A stretch of 64,000 bases of DNA from Agromyces badenianii (GTDB lineage: Bacteria > Actinomycetota > Actinomycetes > Actinomycetales > Microbacteriaceae): the NCBI RefSeq assembly GCF_003070885.1, contig NZ_CP028913.1, positions 1,426,001-1,490,000 of the forward strand. The letters are read 5' to 3'. Position numbers and translations under genes: made by a program. The notes under the pieces were generated by a model, which worked only from the letters and a program-made list of their open reading frames with translations, did not search any database and was not told the DNA's origin. Below are positions 17,258-25,488 of the stretch, piece after piece; positions within the stretch are counted from its first letter, which is position 1; each line of letters begins with the position of its first letter.

Positions 17258-18417
17258 CGCATGGGCTCGCTTTCATTCGTCGGGTGAATCTGCGTGGAAC
17301 GAGCCAAGGCGAGAACCTGCTCGGTGTACTCGACGAGGTCGGCCGTGAGTCGCCGCTGCGCACGACGGCGCCACCAGACGCTCGCCCAGATGGCCCCGGC
17401 GATGACCGCGAGCACGCCGAGCAACGACCACGGGATCGCCCACGCGACGGTCGAGGCTCCGATCGGCGCGGGTGCGACGTCGGCGGAGGCTGCGCCTTCG
17501 GCGGCAGCGGGCACGACGGTGAGATCGGCGAAGAGGAGGATGAGGGGCGGCACGCCGGCGAACTCGGCGGTCACGTGGGTGGTGCCGCCGGGCACGAGGT
17601 TCTTGATCGACGGCAGGGTGACGGTGCCGAGATCGATGCCGAACGGCCCCGTCAGGCGTGCGCTGGGTGTGGCCGAGAGGCGCACATTGCCGGAGTTGGC
17701 GAGGTCGAACCCGACGCGCGCGATGCCGCCTCCGATCGGGTTCCAGCTGCCGTCGTAGCCCGACACCGTGCCCCTGATGTCGAGTACGGGATTGAGCGGC
17801 CCGTCGATGCGGAGGTAGATTCGCGTGCCGACGCGTTGCGAGACGTTCACGGCCGAGCCGGTGCCGTCGACGGCGGTGGAGCGGAACGACGCGACGATAC
17901 CGGCGGCATGGTCGCCCGGGGTCGCATCCTGGGGAACGGTGATCGTGAACGGCAGATCAGCCCGGCTGCCGGGCTGCAGTGTGATCTCGGTGCCGATCGC
18001 CTGGGCGCACGCCGCTTCGGCCTCGTCGTCGGTGTCGGCGCAGACCGCGGCACCGGAGTCGATGCTCGTCCAGGCTCCGGCATCGACGGATGCCTCGTCG
18101 GCGCCGACGAGCGTGAACGCTCCGGTGTCGTAGTCGGTCGTGGCATCCGCGCCGTGCACGCGGAACGTCGCGGGTTGGGCGGAGAAGTTCGACACCGATA
18201 CCCAGTCGCTGATCGTGGTGCCCGGTGCGACGTGGTAGTCGAACTCGGTGCGCCCGTCGGGGCCGTCGGGTGAGGAGGGCTGCACGCTCCAGGTGACCTC
18301 ACTGCCATCTTCGGCGTGCGCGGGAGTCTGGGCGAAGGTCATGGCGAGGGTCGCGAATGCGAGCGCGGCGATCATGACGAGCCGGCCGTGCGGAACGGCG
18401 GCGGTGCGAGCGGTCAA
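17254..18417 (-). CDS. DUF916-like (WxL-interacting) anchored surface protein
   Basis: The 387-residue protein has a signal peptide (LVMIAALAFATLAMTFAQTPAHA), then a beta domain opening EVTWSVQPSSPDGPDGRTEF and continuing into YHVAPGTTISDWVSVSNFSA. This resembles the peptidoglycan-binding part of DUF916 proteins. A second part carries LPFTITVPQDATPGDHAAGI and a further Ig-like domain, followed by a C-terminal transmembrane helix (IPWSLLGVLAVIAGAIWASV) and a basic tail. DUF916 proteins of Firmicutes pair with WxL proteins in surface complexes. I chose the TTG at 18417, which has ggaag upstream; an ATG 14 codons later is the alternative. The WxL-like genes lie immediately upstream. Confidence 0.72.
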   Translation of the reverse strand: MTARTAAVPHGRLVMIAALAFATLAMTFAQTPAHAEDGSEVTWSVQPSSPDGPDGRTEFDYHVAPGTTISDWVSVSNFSAQPATFRVHGADATTDYDTGAFTLVGADEASVDAGAWTSIDSGAAVCADTDDEAEAACAQAIGTEITLQPGSRADLPFTITVPQDATPGDHAAGIVASFRSTAVDGTGSAVNVSQRVGTRIYLRIDGPLNPVLDIRGTVSGYDGSWNPIGGGIARVGFDLANSGNVRLSATPSARLTGPFGIDLGTVTLPSIKNLVPGGTTHVTAEFAGVPPLILLFADLTVVPAAAEGAASADVAPAPIGASTVAWAIPWSLLGVLAVIAGAIWASVWWRRRAQRRLTADLVEYTEQVLALARSTQIHPTNESEPMR

Positions 18418-19929
18418 CTTCGTGTCTTCCGTGAGCTGTGGATGGGTGGTGTTGCCGGGCTGGTTTCGGGTCAGATCAGCGTGATGGTGAGGGTCGAGGT
18501 GTAGTCGCCGGCGGCGGTGTCGGCCGGCGCTTTCAGGGTGATGCCGGCCTTGACCGTGGTGTTGGCGACGGTTGCGCCGGCGGCGGCCTGCGCGAGCGAC
18601 TTCTGCGACGAGAGGCCGCCGTTGGCGCCTGCGGCGATCTCGGCTCCGGCAGTGCCGCCGTTGGCTGCGGCGCCCCCGATGAGCTCGGGCTTCCAGCCGA
18701 GGCTCGACGCGGCGATCTTCTTCGTGTTGTCGGTGGTGTTCACGAACTCGCTGGCCGACCCGTTCAGGGCCCACGCGGTGCGCACCTCGCGGTTGTCAGA
18801 CACCTTCGCCTGCTCGAGCGTGCCGGTTGCCACGTACGACGTGCCGTTGAGGGTCGCTGCGCTGAGCGCGACCGCCCCCGGGGTGACCGTGAACTTCAGC
18901 CCGGTCGCCGATGCGGGAATCGTGACCGTGATGGCGGTGTTCTGCGGCGGCTGCGGTTCGGCGACGGTGTTCACGGTCGCCACGCCCGACTCGGAGCCGT
19001 TGTGGTCGTCGTCGCCGGCGTACACCGCTTTGAAGCTGTGCGAGGTGCCGGCCGCGAGGCCGGTCACGGTCGTCGAGGCGGAACCGGCGGTCAGGGTGCC
19101 CGTGCCGATCTCGGTGCCCGTGGCGGTGTTCACGAATGAGACCGACCCGGTGGCCGCAGCAGGAGAGACCGTCGCGGTGAGGGTGACCGAGCCGTCGTTG
19201 CCGGCGGTCGGGGTGAGTGACGCGGTGGTGTCGGCCTTCTCGACGGGTTTGGGCACGACCGTCCACGACTGCGCCGCCCGGTCGACCTGGAGGTACGCGA
19301 CGAAGTACTTCGAATCGCCGATCGGGGCGTTGTTAGGGACGAACCCACCGTCCTCCGTTGGAGCATCGCATGTGACGACGAATGCATTGAGGCCGTCGGT
19401 CAGGGTGTCGTTAAACCAGTTCGAGGCGCGATTCACGACCAGTGTGATGGCGTTGCCCTGGAGGCCCCAGGCGGCCGCCGTCATGTTCGCCCGCATCACC
19501 GCACCCGCTTTTTCCGTCCCGTCGGGGTGCACGATGAAGGTGCGCGACGAGCGGCGGTAGCCCTCGGGGCAGCCGATATCGGTGGTGACCGTAGAGGGGC
19601 CCGAGACGAGCGCGGAGCTGCCTTGGCTCACCCCGGAACGGGTCGCCGGGTCAAGCGTCAGCGTGTAAGCACCGCCGTTGATCTCGTTTTCGGGAACGAG
19701 TTCGGCCGCCGAGGCGGGCGCCGCGAATGACAGTGCGGAGGCCGCGACGAAGGTTGAGAGTGCGGCCGCGAGCATCGCTGAGCGGATGCGGCGTGGGCGG
19801 GTGGTGGGCATTGGAGGGGGTCCTTTCGGGGAACGAGTCGTGCGGGTTGGTTGACGGGGCAGCGGTCCGGGGCGCGCCTGCGAGTGATGCAGACGCACCC
19901 CGGTGAGCGTCACAGCTCGCGCTGATCTG
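18418..19929. repeat. Tandem direct repeat, copy 1 of a 1512-bp unit
   Basis: The unit starts at cttcgtgtcttcc and contains one complete surface-protein gene plus its upstream region. It is followed without a gap by copy 2 at an exact offset of 1512 bases. The left boundary coincides with the base before the start codon of the DUF916-like gene, so that gene's ribosome-binding site lies inside the repeat. Confidence 0.92.
18471..19811 (-). CDS. Secreted Ig-like/WxL-like surface protein, downstream copy
   Basis: This 446-residue protein has a signal peptide cleaved near ASA-AEL (about residue 36). The N-terminal domain has two cysteines (81 and 148) and a Trp-rich middle. A Big_3_5-like Ig domain follows (ADTTASLTPTAGNDGSVTLT to FKAVYAGDDDHNG). 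The C-terminal domain carries AWALNGSASEF and GWKPELIGG and ends YTSTLTITLI. Its opening (LKFTVTPGAVALS) and paired Trp-x-Leu-type motifs resemble WxL wall-binding domains. There is no membrane anchor, so wall attachment through the C-terminal domain is likely. The ATG at 19811 has aaagga upstream. It is nearly identical to the next gene. Confidence 0.75.
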   Translation of the reverse strand: MPTTRPRRIRSAMLAAALSTFVAASALSFAAPASAAELVPENEINGGAYTLTLDPATRSGVSQGSSALVSGPSTVTTDIGCPEGYRRSSRTFIVHPDGTEKAGAVMRANMTAAAWGLQGNAITLVVNRASNWFNDTLTDGLNAFVVTCDAPTEDGGFVPNNAPIGDSKYFVAYLQVDRAAQSWTVVPKPVEKADTTASLTPTAGNDGSVTLTATVSPAAATGSVSFVNTATGTEIGTGTLTAGSASTTVTGLAAGTSHSFKAVYAGDDDHNGSESGVATVNTVAEPQPPQNTAITVTIPASATGLKFTVTPGAVALSAATLNGTSYVATGTLEQAKVSDNREVRTAWALNGSASEFVNTTDNTKKIAASSLGWKPELIGGAAANGGTAGAEIAAGANGGLSSQKSLAQAAAGATVANTTVKAGITLKAPADTAAGDYTSTLTITLI

Positions 19930-21441
19930 CTTCGTGTCTTCCGTGAGCTGTGGATGGGTGGTGTTGCCGGGCCGGTTTCGGGTCAGATCAGCGTGATGGT
20001 GAGGGTCGAGGTGTAGTCGCCGGCGGCGGTGTCGGCCGGCGCTTTCAGCGTGATGCCGGCCTTGACCGTGGTGTTGGCGACGGTTGCGCCGGCGGCGGCC
20101 TGCGCGAGCGACTTCTGCGACGAGAGGCCGCCGTTGGCGCCTGCGGCGACCTCGGCTCCGGCAGTGCCGCCGTTGGCTGCGGCGCCCCCGATGAGCTCGG
20201 GCTTCCAGCCGAGGCTGGACGCGGCGATCTTCTTCGTGTTGTCGGTGGTGTTCACGAACTCGCTGGCCGACCCGTTCAGGGCCCACGCGGTGCGCACCTC
20301 GCGGTTGTCAGACACCTTCGCCTGCTCGAGCGTGCCGGTTGCCACGTACGACGTGCCGTTGAGGGTCGCCGCGCTGAGCGCGACCGCCCCCGGGGTGACC
20401 GTGAACTTCAGCCCGGTCGCCGATGCGGGAATCGTGACCGTGATGGCGGTGTTCTGCGGCGGCTGCGGTTCGGCGACGGTGTTCACGGTCGCCACGCCCG
20501 ACTCGGAGCCGTTGTGGTCGTCGTCCCCGGCGTACACCGCTTTGAAGCTGTGCGAGGTGCCGGCCGCGAGGCCGGTCACGGTCGTCGAGGCGGAACCGGC
20601 GGTCAGGGTGCCCGTGCCGATCTCGGTGCCCGTGGCGGTGTTCACGAATGAGACCGACCCGGTGGCCGCAGCAGGAGAGACCGTCGCGGTGAGGGTGACC
20701 GAGCCGTCGTTGCCGGCGGTCGGGGTGAGTGACGCGGTGGTGTCGGCCTTCTCGACGGGTTTGGGCACGACCGTCCACGACTGCGCCGCCCGGTCGACCT
20801 GCAGGTACGCGACGAAGTACTTCGAATCGCCGATCGGGGCCTCTAGAGCGACGAACCCACCGTCCTCATTCGGAGCATCGCATGTGACGACGAATGCATT
20901 GAGGCCGTCGGTCAGGGTGTCGTTAAACCAGTTCGAGGCGCGATTCGTGACCAGCGTGATGGCGTTGCCCTGCAGACCCCAGGCGGCCGCCGTCATGTTC
21001 GCCCGCATCACCGCACCCGCTTTTTCCGTCCCGTCGGGGTGCACGATGAAGGTGCGCGACGAGCGGCGGTAGCCCTCGGGGCAGCCGATATCGGTGGTGA
21101 CCGTAGAGGGGCCCGAGACGAGCGCGGAGACGCCTCCGCTCACCCCGGAACGGCTCGCCGGGTCAAGCGTCAGCGTGTAAGCACCGCCGTTGATCTCGTT
21201 TTCGGGAACGAGTTCGGCCGCCGAGGCGGGCGCCGCGAATGACAGTGCGGAGGCCGCGACGAAGGTTGAGAGTGCGGCCGCGAGCATCGCTGAGCGGATG
21301 CGGCGTGGGCGGGTGGTGGGCATTGGAGGGGGTCCTTTCGGGGAACGGGTCGTGCGGGTTGGTAGACGGAATGGTGGTCCGGGGCGCGCCTGCGAATGAT
21401 GCAGACGCACCCCGGTGAGCGTCACAGCTCGCGCTGATCTG
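19930..21441. repeat. Tandem direct repeat, copy 2 of a 1512-bp unit
   Basis: This copy matches copy 1 over its whole length, with scattered differences concentrated in the N-terminal domain region of the encoded protein. It ends at gctgatctgct, 20 bases before the stop of the upstream solute-binding-protein gene. The clean head-to-tail join points to a recent duplication or unequal crossover. Confidence 0.92.
19983..21323 (-). CDS. Secreted Ig-like/WxL-like surface protein, upstream copy
   Basis: It has the same length (446 residues) and domain order as its tandem neighbour. I count nine amino-acid differences: T57S, Q63G, S65V, V126T, T152N and the block P159A/N160L/N161E in the N-terminal domain, plus one Ile-to-Val near the WxL-like C-terminus. 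The Ig domain is identical in both. The changes fall in the outermost domain, consistent with divergence of a binding or antigenic surface. The ATG at 21323 has the same ribosome-binding site as the other copy. It lies 138 bases behind the solute-binding-protein gene. Confidence 0.75.
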   Translation of the reverse strand: MPTTRPRRIRSAMLAAALSTFVAASALSFAAPASAAELVPENEINGGAYTLTLDPASRSGVSGGVSALVSGPSTVTTDIGCPEGYRRSSRTFIVHPDGTEKAGAVMRANMTAAAWGLQGNAITLVTNRASNWFNDTLTDGLNAFVVTCDAPNEDGGFVALEAPIGDSKYFVAYLQVDRAAQSWTVVPKPVEKADTTASLTPTAGNDGSVTLTATVSPAAATGSVSFVNTATGTEIGTGTLTAGSASTTVTGLAAGTSHSFKAVYAGDDDHNGSESGVATVNTVAEPQPPQNTAITVTIPASATGLKFTVTPGAVALSAATLNGTSYVATGTLEQAKVSDNREVRTAWALNGSASEFVNTTDNTKKIAASSLGWKPELIGGAAANGGTAGAEVAAGANGGLSSQKSLAQAAAGATVANTTVKAGITLKAPADTAAGDYTSTLTITLI

Positions 21442-21461
21442 CTCGTGTGTTCCGCTCCGCG

Positions 21462-22658
21462 CTAGTTGGCGCGGTAGGAGGTGGTGTCACCCGGGTTGTA
21501 GGTGACGCCGCCGATGGTCACGCCGCCCGTGAGGTCACCGAAGCCGAAGTCGGTGATCACGAGGTTCGAGGAGCCGGGGCGCGTCGCGTTGTACGCGAGC
21601 GCCGTGTCGTTCTGGAACACTGCGGCCAGCGCGGTGTTCGTCGCGAGCTCGGCGTACTTCACGACCGTGAACACCGGGCGTGCGATCGGGAACGCCGGGT
21701 TGAGCACGCCGCTGGCGAGCGGTGCCACCGCACCGACGCTGCGGAGCACGGCCCCGTTGCGACGGTCGGTCACGGTGACTCCGTAGTTCGACGCCAGTGT
21801 GGCGCTGTTGCCCTGTGCGATGTGCTGCGCGATCGAGAACGGCACGAGTGCGTTCGTGACCGCAGCGGTCACGCTGCCGTCGTGCTCCTGCACGTCGTGC
21901 GTGCCGGAACCATCGGTGTACGTCGGCGAGACGATGCTGCCGATGCTGCCGCCGACCTGGCTGATCCAGAACGAGCGGGTGCCCGAGCCGGCCTGCGGGA
22001 TGAACGGAATGATGTTCGCCCCCGAGCCCTGTGCGCCGACCGTGAAGCCGACGTTGCTCGCGTTCTCGAGCGTCGTCGTGGCGCCGCGGGTGTAGATGTT
22101 GCGCAGCGTGAGGTCGAGCACGCCGTCGCTGTCGCTGTCCTGACCGGTCGACGTGCCGAGCGGGATGCCGTTCGGCACGGCGGTGGTCGAGGCGGTCGCG
22201 TAGGTCACCGCGTCGAGCGCCAACGGGATGTACGAGTACGCCCCGCTGGGCGTCCAGGCCGCAGCGCTCGACGAGCGGGCGAACTGCACGTCGGTGTCGA
22301 CGAGGTTCTGACCGCCCCAAAGGGTGGTGGCGTCCTTCGCCGACTTCAGTGCCGTGACACCAGAACCCGAACCGTTCGGGCGGTTGAAGACCGTGCCGCC
22401 CGACTTGGTCTGGATCGTCGCGCTGCCGGTCGCGTCGTACGACCCGAGGGCGAGCGAACCACCGATCGCGACCACCGACGCGAGACCGTTGTTGAGGTCT
22501 TGCGTGGTGTCGGAGCCGACGCCCGCGAGGGTGCGGTACGTGGGCGCGCCCGCCGGGTCGGCATTCGCCGGAGCCGTAGCGCCGAACGCGACCGCGGCGA
22601 CCGCCGTGGCGGCGAGACCTGCGAGCAGGCCGCGACGCAGCTTGGTGTTCGTTTGCAT
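21462..22658 (-). CDS. Secreted PstS-like solute-binding protein
   Basis: The 398-residue protein has a signal peptide (LRRGLLAGLAATAVAAVAFG, then ending ANA) and a PstS-type binding fold: LAGVGSDTTQDLNNGL, FNRPNGSGSGVTALKSA, VQFARSSSAA, YIPLALDAVTYAT, LTLRNIYTRG and PFIPQAGSGTRSFWISQVG. There is no lipobox or membrane anchor, unlike transporter-bound PstS. The ATG at 22658 has a strong ribosome-binding site (aaggag). It sits between the large PstS-like gene and the duplicated surface-protein genes. The ligand is probably phosphate or a phosphorylated compound, inferred from context. Confidence 0.8.
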   Translation of the reverse strand: MQTNTKLRRGLLAGLAATAVAAVAFGATAPANADPAGAPTYRTLAGVGSDTTQDLNNGLASVVAIGGSLALGSYDATGSATIQTKSGGTVFNRPNGSGSGVTALKSAKDATTLWGGQNLVDTDVQFARSSSAAAWTPSGAYSYIPLALDAVTYATASTTAVPNGIPLGTSTGQDSDSDGVLDLTLRNIYTRGATTTLENASNVGFTVGAQGSGANIIPFIPQAGSGTRSFWISQVGGSIGSIVSPTYTDGSGTHDVQEHDGSVTAAVTNALVPFSIAQHIAQGNSATLASNYGVTVTDRRNGAVLRSVGAVAPLASGVLNPAFPIARPVFTVVKYAELATNTALAAVFQNDTALAYNATRPGSSNLVITDFGFGDLTGGVTIGGVTYNPGDTTSYRAN

Positions 22659-22787
22659 TGGATTTCTCCTTGGGATAATGTTTCCCTTCGCGCCTGGTTG
22701 CGCAGGCCCTCACCCGAGTTGCATAGCCGTGGTGGGGGCCATCTCATTCGGCCGGGAAACCGTGGCCGATCGAGACATCTCGGGAGC

Positions 22788-22806
22788 GCTCCGCCGACGG
22801 CGGAGC
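22788..22806 (-). terminator. Strong GC hairpin between the two solute-binding-protein genes
   Basis: A perfect 8-bp stem (gctccgcc/ggcggagc) with a 3-base loop lies 17 bases past the stop of the 878-residue protein. No U-tract follows, so it may attenuate rather than stop transcription, lowering expression of the downstream surface genes relative to pstCAS, or it may be an mRNA-stabilising 3' end. Confidence 0.45.
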
Positions 22807-22822
22807 ACTCGTCACGTCGGCG

Positions 22823-25459
22823 TCATCCTCCGGTCCTTCGTCGAAGCAGGAACGGGGAGACGAGTGCACCTGCGAGGCCGGCGACGAGCGTGCCGCCGAG
22901 GACTGCCTGCGCCGGTACACCGAAGGCGGCTGTGCGCTCTGCGCCGGCAGCCGGCGATGAACTCGTCGACATCGCCGTCGTCGGCGCGGCACCCGTCGCC
23001 GTGCTGACGCTTGCCGGCGGGGCGGGAACCTGCACCGTGGTGGTTGCGCCAGACCCGCCTGCCGCGGGCGGGTTGCGGAGCAGCTCGGCGACCGCGGCGG
23101 TGCGGGCGATCTGCGCCTCGGTCAGGGGCACGTAGCCGTCGGGCAGTTCACCGGGAGCGGCGCCGCGCACGTTGCCGGGGCCGGCGCTGTAGTCGAGGAA
23201 GCCCGCGAAGTGTTCCCTCGCTGCCGCGTCGAGCCGCTTGGAGGAGAGGTTCACCGCGGCGTACAAGGTGGTCGTCAGCGGATACGCGTCACCGCTGAGG
23301 GTCGTGAAGTCGAGTTGCGCCACCCCGGTATCCGGGTTCGCCGCCATCGCGGCGCCGGCGGCCTGCATCGTGGCGTCGGTCGGTGCGACGAAGGTGCGGG
23401 CGGTAGCGAAGTCGTCTCTGGTGGTCTCCCGGCTGAGCGGCAGGGCGAGCTGCATCGTGTCGAGCCCAAAGCGATCTGCGGACGCCGCATCGGCTGGGCC
23501 GAGAACAAACTGTCCGTTCTTCGCCATCTGCGGAGCCGCAGTCACCCAGGCTCCCTTCTCGCCTGCAGAATTCTCTTTGTTGGGGTCCCAGTCGTTGGTG
23601 ACCCTCGTATCACTGCGGAAGATGCGTCTCGCGTTCGCGTCGAGGCTTCCCGAGTACGGCTGCATGGTGATCGAGTCGAGCTGCCGGCCGTTGTACTTCT
23701 CCTCGGCCTCCTCCTTAGAGGCGGGCGCCAAGGTCTGGTCTGCTTTGAGGAAGCGATCGATCGGATCAGACGTGAGGTCGAACTCGAGGCCGCCGCCGCG
23801 TGCGTTCGGATGGGTCGACGGAAGGTAGTAGGGGTTGATGGTGTTGCCCCACGGGTCGGGCCCGCCCTTCAGGAATGCGACGGCATCGGCGTCGGACAGC
23901 ACATACCGCCACAGGAGCTCGATGGCGTCATCGCCCTGCGGGCCGACGACGACGAATGCACCGCTGTAGACGGAGTTGAGACGGCCCGGAGGCAAGTTGT
24001 TCAGGGCGAGCCATTCGGGGTCGCTCTGGAGTTCTTGGGCTCGATGCGGCCAGTATTCGTCGATCTGGGGTTGCGGGCCCGTTGCGTAGGGCTGCGGGAC
24101 ATCAGACTTGAACGACTGAGTGAGCGCTTTCGCGAGCAACCGGGGTGTCAGCTTCAAATCGGTGATTTCCGTGGCGCCGTCGGCGCTGCCGGCGACATAG
24201 GCGATGACCAGTCCCGTGTTCGCGACCGGCGCGTAGGCGATGTCCGCGCCCTCGAGCAGGGCGGGGTCGACGGTGCCGATGGTCGCTGGGGTGAGCGGAT
24301 TCGACACCACACTCACTCCGACCTGGTTCGTGAGCAGCTGGCTGCGCGACAGGTCGCCGGAGTTCGTCGTGAGGCTGTACACCGTGCTCTCGGTCGAGCA
24401 GAGCCCTTGCTGCCACGATGACATCGCCCCGGCGAGCAGCTCGCTGCCGACCACCCGCACCTCGGCGCTGCCGCTCGCGCACTGCCCGCTCGGGTCGGCG
24501 AAGTCCAGCGGCACGACGATGCGGTCGTGCCAGTACGAACAGTCGGAGCCGAGCGGGGAACCGAGCTGCATGAGGGTGGCCTGACCGTGCGGCTTTCCGC
24601 CATAGCCCGACCCCATGCACGCGAGCTCGCCGCCCGGTGCGAGCTCGCCGGAGTGCGTGCCTCGCGGAACAACGACCAGCCAGCACCGGGAACCGGCGAG
24701 GCGCTCACTCCCGCAACCGAGGTAGGGCTGTGCGGCGGCGGACTGCACCTCGAACTCGGTGCTGGCGGTCTTGTTGGAGCCGATTCTCACAAAGGGCAGC
24801 TCGTTCGAGGTCGAGGCATCGAAGAACGTCGCCAGCCCGTTGAGGTTTCCGTTCACCCCCGACGGAACATTCACCTCGCCCGTGACCGAACGAAACAGAG
24901 TCTCGCCGTGTGCGCTGAACGCGCCGCGACTGCTGGCGCCCAAGCCCACGACCTGGTACATCGCTTCGCTGGCCTTGACGTTCCCGGCCTGCCCATCCCA
25001 GGCGCCGAATTGACAAGTCTCCGCAAAGTCGGGAGCCAAGGGATCCGGCCCCCAGCATTGAAAGACCTGCAGATAGTTGTTCGCGCTCCCTGAGGCGGGA
25101 TATGCCTGGAACGTGCCCGCCATGCCGGTCGCGGTGATGGTGACGGCCTCGTCACCGAGCCCGCGCGTCTTCGCCACCGACACTTCGAGATCCTTGAAGT
25201 CGTTCCAGTGCCCCGAGCCGGCGTCGTTGCCGTTGCCGTCCGAGAGCAGCCGCGCGTGGTCGACCTGGAACCGCTGGAGGCTCGGATCGTTCCCCCCGGC
25301 CCACTTGACGGTGACCGCGGAGTCATCGGTCTCGGCATGTGCAGTGGTCGGCGGCGTCAGCGCCATGAGTCCCACGGTCGAGGCGGCGACGAGCGCGAGG
25401 CTCGCCCAGCGGAGCAGACGCGCCCGGGCGGCGTATCCGGGTGGCGGGGTGCGGGTCAC
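22823..25459 (-). CDS. Large secreted PstS-like protein with C-terminal membrane anchor
   Basis: The 878-residue protein has a signal peptide (ASLALVAASTVGLMALTPPT, then AHA) and a first beta-rich domain with several Cys (LQVFQCWGPDP, ETCQFGAWDG, YLGCGSERLAGSRCW). A solute-binding-like domain follows: SLTTNSGDLSRSQLLTNQVG, then LLEGADIAYAPVANTGLVIA and ITDLKLTPRLLAKALTQSF. A Pro/Ala/Thr stalk and a C-terminal transmembrane helix with basic residues (VLGGTLVAGLAGALVSPFLL) end it. The GTG at 25459 has aagga upstream and gives a clean signal peptide. It is far larger than PstS (~370 residues). It follows pstS by 29 bases and probably acts at the surface with the Pst transporter. Confidence 0.75.
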   Translation of the reverse strand: MTRTPPPGYAARARLLRWASLALVAASTVGLMALTPPTTAHAETDDSAVTVKWAGGNDPSLQRFQVDHARLLSDGNGNDAGSGHWNDFKDLEVSVAKTRGLGDEAVTITATGMAGTFQAYPASGSANNYLQVFQCWGPDPLAPDFAETCQFGAWDGQAGNVKASEAMYQVVGLGASSRGAFSAHGETLFRSVTGEVNVPSGVNGNLNGLATFFDASTSNELPFVRIGSNKTASTEFEVQSAAAQPYLGCGSERLAGSRCWLVVVPRGTHSGELAPGGELACMGSGYGGKPHGQATLMQLGSPLGSDCSYWHDRIVVPLDFADPSGQCASGSAEVRVVGSELLAGAMSSWQQGLCSTESTVYSLTTNSGDLSRSQLLTNQVGVSVVSNPLTPATIGTVDPALLEGADIAYAPVANTGLVIAYVAGSADGATEITDLKLTPRLLAKALTQSFKSDVPQPYATGPQPQIDEYWPHRAQELQSDPEWLALNNLPPGRLNSVYSGAFVVVGPQGDDAIELLWRYVLSDADAVAFLKGGPDPWGNTINPYYLPSTHPNARGGGLEFDLTSDPIDRFLKADQTLAPASKEEAEEKYNGRQLDSITMQPYSGSLDANARRIFRSDTRVTNDWDPNKENSAGEKGAWVTAAPQMAKNGQFVLGPADAASADRFGLDTMQLALPLSRETTRDDFATARTFVAPTDATMQAAGAAMAANPDTGVAQLDFTTLSGDAYPLTTTLYAAVNLSSKRLDAAAREHFAGFLDYSAGPGNVRGAAPGELPDGYVPLTEAQIARTAAVAELLRNPPAAGGSGATTTVQVPAPPASVSTATGAAPTTAMSTSSSPAAGAERTAAFGVPAQAVLGGTLVAGLAGALVSPFLLRRRTGG

Positions 25460-25488
25460 GATCGCGATTCCTTCTCTTCGGGGCGGGC

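Noticed and set aside
18517..21072. Two similar 347-codon plus-strand frames in the tandem repeat
   Set aside because: They are conserved only because the underlying DNA is duplicated; they are antisense to secreted proteins with signal peptides and Ig domains.
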